In this document: one piece after another, positions 8,021 through 15,840 of the stretch
How the letters are laid out: each line of letters starts with the position of its first letter
Position numbering within the stretch: the stretch's first letter is position 1
Assembly (NCBI GenBank): GCA_021324935.1
Contig: JAJPIE010000002.1
Location: 1-54,148, forward strand
Direction of reading: 5' to 3'
DNA length: 54,148 nt
DNA from: Acidobacteriota bacterium
Lineage (GTDB): Bacteria > Acidobacteriota > Terriglobia > Acidiferrales > UBA7541
Program-made: the position numbers and the translations under genes
Notes under the pieces: generated by a model
The model's database searches: none
What the model saw: the letters and a program-made list of their open reading frames with translations, nothing else
What the model was told of the DNA's origin: nothing

Positions 8021-9013
8021 TCATTTTGTTAGCGCCTTTGTGCGAGCGGCTGTGGGAGCGGCGGTAAGTTCAGATTGTTTGGATTGTTCCCAAAGGGATT
8101 CGAGCTGGGGGCGGGGAACGTCGGCGAGGGTAGTTCCCTGCTCGCGAGCGATGCGTTCCATTTCATGGAAGCGGCGAGTGAATTTGGAGTTGGCTTTCTT
8201 CAAGGCGAGTTCGGGGTCGACGTGGAGGAAGCGGGCGAGATTGACGGCGACAAAGAGAATGTCGCCGAGTTCGCCTTCGATGCGGCCGGTGGGTTCTTTT
8301 TTGAGAAGGGCTTCGCGGAGTTCGTTGGCTTCCTCGTGAAGCTTGTCGAAGATGCCGTCGACGTTGTCCCAGTCGAAGCCGATGCGGGCGGCCTTGCGGG
8401 TGAGTTGGAAGCCTTCGAGGAGAGCGGGGAGGGCGTGAGGGACGCCGTCGAGATAGGAGGTAAAGGAGGCCGAGGAAGCAGAGGACGCAAAGGGTTCGGA
8501 GGAAGAGGCGCCGGCGGCTTGCGCGTCGCTTTGGGCTGGCCTGCCAGAAGCAGGAGCTCGCGCGGAGCGCTCGGCGGCTTTGATTTGTTCCCAGTTGCGG
8601 AGGACGTCGGCGGAGGTTTTGGCGCGGACGTTGCCGAAGACATGCGGATGGCGGCGGATCATTTTGCCGTAAATTTCGCGGATGACGTCGTTGATGGTGA
8701 AGCGGCGCTCTTCGGCGGCGATTTGGGCGTGGAAGAGGACCTGGAGAAGGAGGTCGCCGAGTTCTTCGGCGAATTTGGCGTCGTCGTGGGAGTCGAGGGC
8801 GTCGAGGACTTCGTAGGCTTCTTCGATGAGATAGGTGCGAAGGGTGGAGTGGGTTTGTTCGCGATCCCAAGGGCAGCCGCCGGGGGCGCGGAGGCGGGAC
8901 ATGACCGCGGCGAGTTTGGAAAAGGCGGGGCCGGGATTTGGGTAGATAGAGGATTTTTGGGCGCCGCGCAGCTTAGCGGGAGGCTTCTTACGAGAACGTT
9001 TTTTGCGCGGCAT
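8021..9013 (-). CDS. mazG: MazG-type nucleoside triphosphate pyrophosphohydrolase
   Basis: A 330-residue protein with two MazG domains. The first (about residues 30-145) has PGGCPWDREQTHSTL, then EEAYEVLDAL and EELGDLLLQVLFHA, the Mg-binding ExxE and ExxD pairs. The second (about 195-290) repeats the pattern (FDWDNVDGIFDKLHEEANEL, EGELGDILFVAVNLARFL). It hydrolyses NTPs to NMP plus pyrophosphate in the cytosol. The interdomain linker near residues 165-195 (SSSEPFASSASSASFTSYL) is longer than usual and is encoded by the family G repeat at 8455-8515. The basic N-terminus is atypical; translation might start at the ATG of MSRLRAPGG. Confidence 0.93.
   Translation of the reverse strand: MPRKKRSRKKPPAKLRGAQKSSIYPNPGPAFSKLAAVMSRLRAPGGCPWDREQTHSTLRTYLIEEAYEVLDALDSHDDAKFAEELGDLLLQVLFHAQIAAEERRFTINDVIREIYGKMIRRHPHVFGNVRAKTSADVLRNWEQIKAAERSARAPASGRPAQSDAQAAGASSSEPFASSASSASFTSYLDGVPHALPALLEGFQLTRKAARIGFDWDNVDGIFDKLHEEANELREALLKKEPTGRIEGELGDILFVAVNLARFLHVDPELALKKANSKFTRRFHEMERIAREQGTTLADVPRPQLESLWEQSKQSELTAAPTAARTKALTK
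8455..8515 (+). repeat. Family G repeat inside mazG
   Basis: GGAGGTAAAGGAGGCCGAGG and a following AGCAGAGGACGCAAAGG form a copy of the same repeat seen at 11440-11490 and 36455-36500. Here it encodes the linker between the two MazG domains, read from the opposite strand. Confidence 0.65.
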
Positions 9014-9372
9014 GCGGATGCGTTTTCCTGAAGAAATAGCGTAAGGCGAAATCAGGAAATTGAAAATAGGAAATCGGAGGGCGAAAACTGTTGAAACTGC
9101 GCGGCTCTGTTGACGTCCAGGCAGGAAAGGTGCGAGGGATGAAAAGCAGATCCCTCACCCCGCAAAAAACGCGGGATTCGGGATGACAAAGCTTGCCTGG
9201 GTGCGCCTTCCACGAAGATGTCAGCAGAGCGAACTGTGCCGGGATCGCTCCGCACCGGCCCGCAAAATGCGCGGTCCACCGGTGGGGATGACAACCAAGG
9301 AAGAGTCCCCGGCCGAGGGCATTGGACGTGTCTGCGGAATCCGAAACCAGCGGCCGGGAACCCTGACGGGAA
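9014..9372 (+). repeat. Gap with family D and two family A repeats
   Basis: A 359-base gap. Family D lies at 9057-9080, a shortened family A element at 9150-9188 (GATCCCTCACCCCGCAAAAA and ending TCGGGATGACA), and a full family A copy at 9232-9293. No gene is supported. Confidence 0.75.
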
Positions 9373-10884
9373 CTAGAGAGTGTTGAGGAAGGCGATGAGT
9401 TCAGCCTTCTCCTGATCGGTCAAATTCATCTGAAAACGCTGATTGTAGAAGTTGAGGAGCTGCGTGAGATTTTGCGCGGCTCCGTTGTGGAAGTATGGGG
9501 CGCGAGCAGCGAGCCCGCGGAGGATGGGCCCCTTGATTCGGTTGAGGTCGCTGCATTTGCCGGTCAGCAAGGCTTTGCCGGGATCGGTGGTGTAGATGAC
9601 GTAGGGCGAGGTGGAGGAGGGATCGAAGGGATTGGGGCAGCCTTCAATCTTGTAGACAGGCAGGTCGGGAAAATCAAGCTGCGAAGTGGCGTTGGCGATG
9701 ATGGGGTCGGATTCGTAGGCAGGGTTGTGGCCGGTGCCGATGTCGAGCGGAAGCGGGAAGGAATGATTACCGACGTTGGGCGTGTCGTGGCAGGTGGTGC
9801 AAGTGCCCATGAACGGCGCGACGGGGACCGCGCCGAGAGCGGAATTATCGTTGAGGCCGCGGACGCTGGAAATGAGGAGGGGGCGCGTGTTGAAGAGGAC
9901 TTCGCCGGCAGCGACCATCTGGCGGAAGTTGTCGTCATCGCCGGAGAAGAAGCGGGAGCGGGAGTTTTCCCAGGAAGTATAGAGAGTGAAGGTGCCGGCA
10001 GGATTGAAGGGCTGGCCGTTTGGATCCGCGCCGAGGGAATCGTTGGTGCCGGGATGATATTCCTGATTGAACAGAAACATGGGGCCGCCATGTGCGCCGC
10101 GCGAAGAGAGGAGGCCGGCCTGGTTATCGAAAAATTGCGCGCTGGTGAGACCGAGTTCGAAATTAACGATGGCGGTTTGCTGATCGAGGGTGGGAGCGGA
10201 GGTGGCTTGGGCATGACCCGTGGTGGCGTCGACGGCCTGATGCATCAGGTCGGTGACGAGATTCGCCTGAAAAGTGCTGGCGTTGTTGAGAGGCTGGACG
10301 GTTTCACGGCCATCGAACATGACTGCGCTGAGAAAGCGCAGGTTGGTGGAGGGAAGCGGGCGGCGGTAGACGGAGACAGACTGGCCACCGGCTTGGGGAT
10401 CCGGAAGGATGGCGCAGCCGTAGGGATCGTGGACGGCGGAGATAGTGAACTGAGCGCCGGCCGGGAGAGTGAGGGCTACGCGGATCAAACCACTTTTGAG
10501 CAAGAGACTGTGGTCAGCGGGATTGCCGGGGACGCCGTTGGGGCAGTTGGCGCCGTCGACGGAGGCGAAGAGGGGATCTTGGCCATGAGTCCTTTGGTAG
10601 GTGGCACGCACGGTTTGGGCGCTAAGGCCCATGGCATCGCTGGCGAGATGGCAGGTGGAGCAGGAGCGGCCGTTGGTGCCGAGGCTCTGGAAGAACGGAT
10701 TGCTCTGGTCGATGGGGCCCGCAGAGTTATAGGTGGAAACCAGGCCGGTGGGGTCGCGGAACGGAAAGAGACTGGGAATAACCATCGCGGAGGCGACGGA
10801 GGCCAAGGCCAAGCCAAGCAAGATGATGGGCCAACGCATCCGCCGGGGACGAACAGGTTCTTTACGCAGACTAACGACAGGCAT
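9373..10884 (-). CDS. Di-haem cytochrome c (cytochrome-c-peroxidase/MauG-like)
   Basis: A 503-residue exported protein. Residues 15-35 are a signal anchor (WPIILLGLALASVASAMVI). Two c-type haem motifs are present: CSTCH near residue 75 and CTTCH near residue 365, each with downstream Met/His candidates. The segment AVMFDGRE followed by a Gln/Asn-rich stretch and the C-terminal GLAARAPYFHNGAA, LLNFYNQRF and DQEKAELIAFLNTL are hallmarks of the CcpA/MauG family, where a haem receives electrons during peroxide reduction or another oxidation. Longer than simple peroxidases (about 330 residues). GGAGGA precedes the ATG. The substrate is not predictable. Confidence 0.85.
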   Translation of the reverse strand: MPVVSLRKEPVRPRRMRWPIILLGLALASVASAMVIPSLFPFRDPTGLVSTYNSAGPIDQSNPFFQSLGTNGRSCSTCHLASDAMGLSAQTVRATYQRTHGQDPLFASVDGANCPNGVPGNPADHSLLLKSGLIRVALTLPAGAQFTISAVHDPYGCAILPDPQAGGQSVSVYRRPLPSTNLRFLSAVMFDGRETVQPLNNASTFQANLVTDLMHQAVDATTGHAQATSAPTLDQQTAIVNFELGLTSAQFFDNQAGLLSSRGAHGGPMFLFNQEYHPGTNDSLGADPNGQPFNPAGTFTLYTSWENSRSRFFSGDDDNFRQMVAAGEVLFNTRPLLISSVRGLNDNSALGAVPVAPFMGTCTTCHDTPNVGNHSFPLPLDIGTGHNPAYESDPIIANATSQLDFPDLPVYKIEGCPNPFDPSSTSPYVIYTTDPGKALLTGKCSDLNRIKGPILRGLAARAPYFHNGAAQNLTQLLNFYNQRFQMNLTDQEKAELIAFLNTL

Positions 10885-11099
10885 GGAGAATTCCTCCTAA
10901 AGATGGGCCGCGGGGAGGCGGCAAATGGGACGACCTAGCGTGGTGAGAGGAATGGCAGATCCAGGGGGCGAAGACAATGGAAGGAAGGTGAGGTTTGGAT
11001 GGAATGATGGTGAAGAAGCAAGTTATTCAATTTAAGAAATTTAGATTGTAAAAGCAGGGAGGGCGGTGCAGAATTTCGAGCAACTTTTCAGGCCTTTGC
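10885..11099. promoter_or_regulatory. Divergent intergenic region
   Basis: This 215-base gap separates the minus-strand cytochrome from the plus-strand winged-helix/TPR gene, so promoters for both must lie here. The stretch 11020-11055 is markedly AT-rich and is the likely promoter of the regulator. I could not assign exact boxes. Confidence 0.35.
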
Positions 11100-13022
11100 A
11101 TGAGCACGGAACCCTGCAAATACCGGTTTGGCATCTACGAAGCGCGGCCCGGCACCCGGGAGCTTTACAAGGACGGGCGGAAGCTCAAGTTGCGCCCGCA
11201 GGCGTTCCAAGTGTTGCTGGCGCTGGCTGAAAAAGCTGGAGACGTGGTGACAAGGGAGCAGTTGAGGAACCGGGTTTGGGCCTCGGACACGTTCGTGGAC
11301 TTCGAGCACGGGCTGAACACGGCGATCAAGGAGTTACGGGCAGCGCTGAATGATTCGGCGGCGGAGCCCAGGTACATCGAGACCTTGCCCAAGCTGGGTT
11401 ATCGAATGGTGGCAGCGGTGGAGAAGGAAGGAGCAAAGGAAGAAAAGGAAATACATGAAGTAAAGGAGGTAAAGGAGGAGGAGATCTCGGAAAGCGGTCG
11501 AGTTGAGAGAGAAGCGAGGAGGATTTGGTGGGGATGGATTGCCGCAGTGGCGGCAGGAATATTTGCGCTGACCTTGCTGGGCGCCTGGATACAGAAGCGA
11601 AGAGAAGCGACGACGGAGAAGGCGGGGACGCCACGGGTGGCGGTATTGCCGTTCGATAACCTGACGGGGGATGCGGAGCAAGAGTATTTCAGCGACGGTT
11701 TGACGGAAGAGATGATCGTGCAACTGGGCAGAATCGACCCGCAGCAATTGGAAGTGATTGGACGGGCTTCGGTGATGCACTACAAACACACACAGGAGGC
11801 GGTGGGGCAGATCGGGCGGGAACTTGGCGCGCAGTATGTCCTGGAAGGAAGCGTGAGGCGGGATACGGAGCGCGTGCGTGTGAACGCGGAGTTGATCCGG
11901 ACGAAGGACCAGAAGCGGTTGTGGTCGAGCGAGTATGACCGAGAGCTGAGCAATCTGCTGGAGTTGCAGGCGGAGATTGCCCAAACCGCCACGGCGGAGA
12001 TCGCGCGAACCCTGCACACGGGAAGGCCAGTGAATGCGAGCGCCAGTGCGCCGGAATCAGGTGAAAAATACGAGGCATACGACCTTTACTTGCAAGGTCT
12101 ATATTTCTGGAACAAACGGACGGTGCAGGATTTCGAGAAGGCCATCCATTATTTTCAGGCAGCGATAGAGAAAGATCCGAACTATGCTCCGGCGTATGCC
12201 GGATTGGCGGACTCGTATTTGTTGCTGACGGGTTACAGCTTTTCACCGGGGACGCGGTACATGGAGAAAGCGCGAGCCGCAGCCAAGCGAGCGCTGGAGT
12301 TGGAGGGGAATCTGCCGGAGGCCCACACCGCCATGGCGCTGGTGGTACAAAACTACGACTGGAATTGGCAGGAAGCCGAGAAAGAATTCCGGCGTGCGAT
12401 TGAGCTGAACCCGAACTATGCGACAGCGCACCATTGGTACGCGGAGCATCTGGGATTCCGCGGGAGATTTGACGAGGCTTTTGCCGAGAGCGCGAAGGCC
12501 CAGCGTCTGGATCCGCTTTCGCTAATAATTGGAGCGGATCACGGGGTATTGCTACTGTACGCAAGAAAGTACGCCGAAGCAGAGGAACAATTGCGGAAAG
12601 TCAAGGAAATGGATCCGAACTTTTCCCGTTCGGGGGTTGTTTTGGAGGTCTACATCGCGGAAGGACGCTATGCACAAGCGGAGAATGAGATAAACAAATG
12701 GAAGCAAGACGGCGGGGGCGGAGTCATGTATTGGACCGCGAAGGCCCGTTTGTATTTGCGAACGGGAGAGCGGGAACAAGCCAAGAGGGCTTTGCAGATG
12801 CTGAAGAGACTCCAAAATCCACAAACGACGGACCCAAGCGTGATGGTCTGGGGCTACCTTGCAGCGGGAGAGCGAGAAGAGGCATTCCGGTGGCTGGAGA
12901 AAGCCTACCAGACGCATTCCAATATGATGACAACGCTGAAAGTGGATCCCGCGCTGGACGAGATACGAGGGGATGCGCGATTTCAGGAGCTGCTAAGAAA
13001 AGTGGGGCTGGATACGAACTAG
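11100..13022 (+). CDS. Membrane-anchored winged-helix regulator with TolB-like and TPR domains
   Basis: A 640-residue protein. Residues 5-105 are an OmpR/PhoB-type winged helix (YRFGIYEARPGTREL, LLALAEKAGDVVTREQLRN, YIETLPKLGYRM). A charged linker follows (105-140), then one membrane helix (about 142-162). Residues 180-305 are a periplasmic TolB N-terminal/FlgO-like domain (VAVLPFDNLTGD, SDGLTEEMIVQLGRI, GAQYVLEGSVR). Residues 325-630 are TPR repeats (FQAAIEKDPNYAPAYAGLAD, FRRAIELNPNYATAHHWYA). The layout is CadC-like: an extracytoplasmic sensor coupled to a cytosolic DNA-binding head. The linker (EEKEIHEVKEVKEEE) is encoded by a family G repeat. Confidence 0.9.
   Translation: MSTEPCKYRFGIYEARPGTRELYKDGRKLKLRPQAFQVLLALAEKAGDVVTREQLRNRVWASDTFVDFEHGLNTAIKELRAALNDSAAEPRYIETLPKLGYRMVAAVEKEGAKEEKEIHEVKEVKEEEISESGRVEREARRIWWGWIAAVAAGIFALTLLGAWIQKRREATTEKAGTPRVAVLPFDNLTGDAEQEYFSDGLTEEMIVQLGRIDPQQLEVIGRASVMHYKHTQEAVGQIGRELGAQYVLEGSVRRDTERVRVNAELIRTKDQKRLWSSEYDRELSNLLELQAEIAQTATAEIARTLHTGRPVNASASAPESGEKYEAYDLYLQGLYFWNKRTVQDFEKAIHYFQAAIEKDPNYAPAYAGLADSYLLLTGYSFSPGTRYMEKARAAAKRALELEGNLPEAHTAMALVVQNYDWNWQEAEKEFRRAIELNPNYATAHHWYAEHLGFRGRFDEAFAESAKAQRLDPLSLIIGADHGVLLLYARKYAEAEEQLRKVKEMDPNFSRSGVVLEVYIAEGRYAQAENEINKWKQDGGGGVMYWTAKARLYLRTGEREQAKRALQMLKRLQNPQTTDPSVMVWGYLAAGEREEAFRWLEKAYQTHSNMMTTLKVDPALDEIRGDARFQELLRKVGLDTN
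11437..11490 (+). repeat. Family G repeat inside the winged-helix/TPR gene
   Basis: CATGAAGTAAAGGAGGTAAA and surrounding purine-rich sequence match the repeat at 8455-8515 and 36455-36500. It encodes the Glu/Lys linker between the DNA-binding domain and the membrane helix. Confidence 0.6.
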
Positions 13023-13060
13023 GAAATGCGGGATGAAACGGTGGGCGGAACCCAGTGGGA

Positions 13061-13594
13061 TCACGAAAAGCGGCGGAAAAAAGCGACAGCCAGCAGGCCG
13101 AGGGCGAGGAGGAAAAGCGACGCGGGCTCCGGGGCGGGGACGGGATTTGCGGTGACAGAGCCGGTGAGGCTGGTGCGAATAATCGTGGCGTTGCATTGCG
13201 AATCCTGGCAATAGGTTTCGACGGCGTAAACGGGATCGGGGACGCCGGCGCTGGTGAGCGGATTGGTGAAGATCAGTTGGAGAAACGTGAGGCCGGAATA
13301 GTCGGAGGGAAGCGTCGCAGGGCCAAGACCGAGCAGGGTGCTGCCGGAAAAATACGCGGGAGTGAGCGTGGTGTAGAGGGTGCCGGCCAGGAGCAAACCG
13401 GAGGTCGAAGAGACGTTGATGGCGGAATAAGCGTTGGAGGTGGCGTTGTAGCAGAAGGAGCCGGTGACGGCGCCACCGTCGCTGAGATCGACGCCAGTGA
13501 GGGACCAGGTGATGCCGTCGGCCCAGGCGTGTGAAGGGACCAGCAGCAGGACGACGGCGAGCGCAGCGACCAGCGCGAAACGGGCATGGCGCAT
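13061..13594 (-). CDS. PEP-CTERM exported protein
   Basis: A 177-residue protein. It has an N-terminal signal peptide (about residues 1-25) and ends with the PEP-CTERM sorting signal: PAPEPASLFLLALGLLAVAF then a basic RRF tail. That signal is recognised by exosortase/EpsH, which anchors or processes such proteins during export of extracellular polymer. The middle is a small beta-rich domain with two Cys (YCQDSQC). No exosortase gene is in the window. AAAGGACT precedes the ATG. The function of the mature domain is unknown. Confidence 0.88.
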   Translation of the reverse strand: MRHARFALVAALAVVLLLVPSHAWADGITWSLTGVDLSDGGAVTGSFCYNATSNAYSAINVSSTSGLLLAGTLYTTLTPAYFSGSTLLGLGPATLPSDYSGLTFLQLIFTNPLTSAGVPDPVYAVETYCQDSQCNATIIRTSLTGSVTANPVPAPEPASLFLLALGLLAVAFFRRFS

Positions 13595-13818
13595 AAGCGA
13601 GTCCTTTCGGGACGTAGAGAAACCTTAGATGAGTCTTATTTTGGGGGAATAAGGAACAAAGTAAAGGCACAATCGGAGGTACCACGGGTACCAAGGTGAA
13701 AGAAGCTTAGGAGGTAAGGGATCGGAGCGCACCGGATGGAGCCAGGGACGGCACCACAGGAGAGTTCCCTTCCCGTGTTAAACTGAGGCGGAAGACTGAA
13801 TGCGCGAGGGAAGGTACC

Positions 13819-14295
13819 GTGTCCGAACACAAGCAGGATGAGGGATTCAAGGTGATTGACCGGCGGCCATTTACCGCCGAGGGCGAAATCCGCAAGGAGG
13901 TGGTGGAAGAGCAGGAGCGGGAGGCGAAGCGCGAAGAGGTAAAAGAAAAGGCAGTGGCGGCCGCGGCGGAGAAGGCGGCGCCGGCGACGGAGACTCCGAA
14001 GAAGATTCACGCGTTTGAAAACCTGGTGCGGATGATCGGGAGCAACGCGGCGATGGTGCTGGGCGCGTATGCGGACCCGCGGACGGGCGAGCCGGTGATC
14101 GATCCGGAAGCGGCGCGGGAGTTGATCGACATGCTGGATGCGCTGCACGTGAAGACGAAGGGCAACCTGGCGCCGGAAGAGGATTCGATGATCCTGGATT
14201 TGCTGGGGAAATTGAAGATGACGTATCTGGAGGTCAACAAGGCGCTGGCGGCGCAGATGGCGCAGGTACAAGGGGCGATAAAGGGGAAGAAATAG
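13819..14295 (+). CDS. DUF1844 family protein
   Basis: A 158-residue cytosolic protein starting with GTG at 13819, with GGAAGG upstream. Residues 1-60 are highly charged and disordered-looking. Residues 65-150 are the DUF1844 domain (FENLVRMIGSNAAMVLGAYA, EAARELIDMLDALHVKTKGN, EDSMILDLLGKLKMTYLEVN), a helical domain common in Acidobacteriota and related phyla and of unknown role. A rho-independent terminator follows at 14331-14366. Confidence 0.85.
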   Translation: MSEHKQDEGFKVIDRRPFTAEGEIRKEVVEEQEREAKREEVKEKAVAAAAEKAAPATETPKKIHAFENLVRMIGSNAAMVLGAYADPRTGEPVIDPEAARELIDMLDALHVKTKGNLAPEEDSMILDLLGKLKMTYLEVNKALAAQMAQVQGAIKGKK

Positions 14296-14330
14296 AAGAT
14301 AGAAAATAGAAATTGGAAAATGGAAATTGG

Positions 14331-14366
14331 CGGCGCGGATATTGGTTCGCGCCGTTTTTGTTTTTG
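14331..14366 (+). terminator. Intrinsic terminator after the DUF1844 gene
   Basis: CGGCGCG at 14331-14337 pairs with CGCGCCG at 14348-14354, followed by TTTTTGTTTTT. A family D repeat immediately precedes the stem (14294-14330). Confidence 0.85.
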
Positions 14367-14442
14367 CGGAGAAGAAAAGGAAATAGCACAGAGGGGCGCA
14401 GAGATCACGGAGACGGATTTGCCAGCGAAAAAAACGTTGGGA

Positions 14443-15555
14443 TCAGTGGGAACTGGAGGCAGATGCCGAGGCGGGTCCGGGAGCGGCAGGGGAAGGCTGC
14501 GTGGCAGCTAGGTAGACTTCGTGGATGGCGGAGATGACGGCGTCTGGGCGGAGGAGGGGGATCATGTGGGAGCTGTTGGGGACAACGATTTGCCGGCCGC
14601 GGGTGGAAAGATTTTTCTCGCGGACCTGAAGATCCGTGATCCAGACTTTCTGGAAATCGTTCATCTCCTGGAGCGAGACACCTTTGGGGAGATCCTTTGT
14701 ATCCTGAGGCTGGCCGGCGGTGAGGACGAGGAGGGGGCGATCGCCGAGATTGCCGGCGGCGCGAACCTGCTGGGCGCTGCGCTCGAAATTTTGCAATTCG
14801 GAAGCGGAGGCATCGACGAACTTGGTTTGCAGTTCGAGATAGTTGAGCTTATTGATGAAGTCTTTGCTGACGCGGGGGTCGGAGATGTCGTCGGTGGACA
14901 TGATTCGAGCGACGCCGAAGAAGATCAGCGCCGGGAAGAGTTTTTTCTCGGTATCGAGCTGTTCGGTCATGGATTTCATGGTGGATTTGAGGGTGGGAGG
15001 GAGGTAATTGTTCTGGTCTTCGTTGGAGGTATCGACGAGGACGAGGCCGGCGACGTCTGCGGGGTGCTGCGCGGTGAAGACGCGAACGTTGAAGCCACCG
15101 AAGGAATGGGCGACGAGGATGTAGGGAGGCTTTTCGCCCGCGGCGGCGAGGAGCGCGTGAAGTTCCCGGGCGATTTCGTCGCTGGTGCGCGGGAAGGGGC
15201 CGGGGGTGCTCCAGCCATAGCCGGCGCGATCGTAAGAGCAGACGCGCGTGAATTTGGCGACGTCCGGTTGGACGAGATCCCAGCCGGCGGCGGGAACGCC
15301 GAGGCCCGTATCCAGGATTACGGTGGGCGAGCCGGAGCCGGTGCAATTGAGATTGAGAGAGACACCGGGAAATTCGGGGCCGAGAGGGATGGAGCGGCCT
15401 TCCTGGGGATAGCGGCGGGCATCGCGGGCGTTGAGGACGGACTGATAGATGATGCCGAAGATGGCGGCGGCAACGACAAGAAGGAGAACGCCGATGAGGA
15501 GGCGTTTCACGACGCGCCAGAGGCGGGAAGATTTTTGGGGAGAAGAGGATTCCAT
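14443..15555 (-). CDS. Membrane-anchored alpha/beta hydrolase
   Basis: A 370-residue protein. Residues 14-40 form an N-terminal membrane anchor (VVKRLLIGVLLLVVAAAIFG). The rest is an alpha/beta-hydrolase fold: oxyanion region GLGVPAAGWDLVQP, SYDRAGYGWS, nucleophile elbow AHSFGGFNVR with the catalytic Ser near residue 165, VDTSNEDQN after strand 6, and a terminal SSHMIPLLRPDAV carrying the likely His. The substrate is unknown; the Leu/Pro-rich cap between residues 200 and 290 fits small lipophilic esters. GGAG precedes the ATG. It is convergent with the DUF1844 gene. Confidence 0.85.
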   Translation of the reverse strand: MESSSPQKSSRLWRVVKRLLIGVLLLVVAAAIFGIIYQSVLNARDARRYPQEGRSIPLGPEFPGVSLNLNCTGSGSPTVILDTGLGVPAAGWDLVQPDVAKFTRVCSYDRAGYGWSTPGPFPRTSDEIARELHALLAAAGEKPPYILVAHSFGGFNVRVFTAQHPADVAGLVLVDTSNEDQNNYLPPTLKSTMKSMTEQLDTEKKLFPALIFFGVARIMSTDDISDPRVSKDFINKLNYLELQTKFVDASASELQNFERSAQQVRAAGNLGDRPLLVLTAGQPQDTKDLPKGVSLQEMNDFQKVWITDLQVREKNLSTRGRQIVVPNSSHMIPLLRPDAVISAIHEVYLAATQPSPAAPGPASASASSSH

Positions 15556-15840
15556 GAGAGCTCCTGAATAATTGGGGAGAGTATCACGGAAGAGTAAGCA
15601 GCACAGGCGAAAATTGAAACCGGAACCCGGTGGAAGAAGGAAGAGAAGAAAAAGGATTTACCACAGAGGCCGCAGAGGCGAGCAGAGGGCACGGAGAAAG
15701 CACGCAGAGGAAGAGAAGGTGCCGGTCGATGGATGAGCATCCCCAAGAAGGCGGCGTAACCTTGGGCAACGCTCAGGGCGAGAAGCCGCCGCTACAGCGG
15801 AGCGTTGAGCGGGAGAAAGGCGGATACAATTGAGAGTGGG
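15556..15840 (+). repeat. Gap with family C and a GTAG hairpin
   Basis: Family C (CCACAGAGGCCGCAGAGG and a longer tail) spans 15660-15715. A hairpin of the GTAG class runs about 15751-15797, with GGCGGC pairing with GCCGCC and the conserved GCTACA after it. Confidence 0.7.
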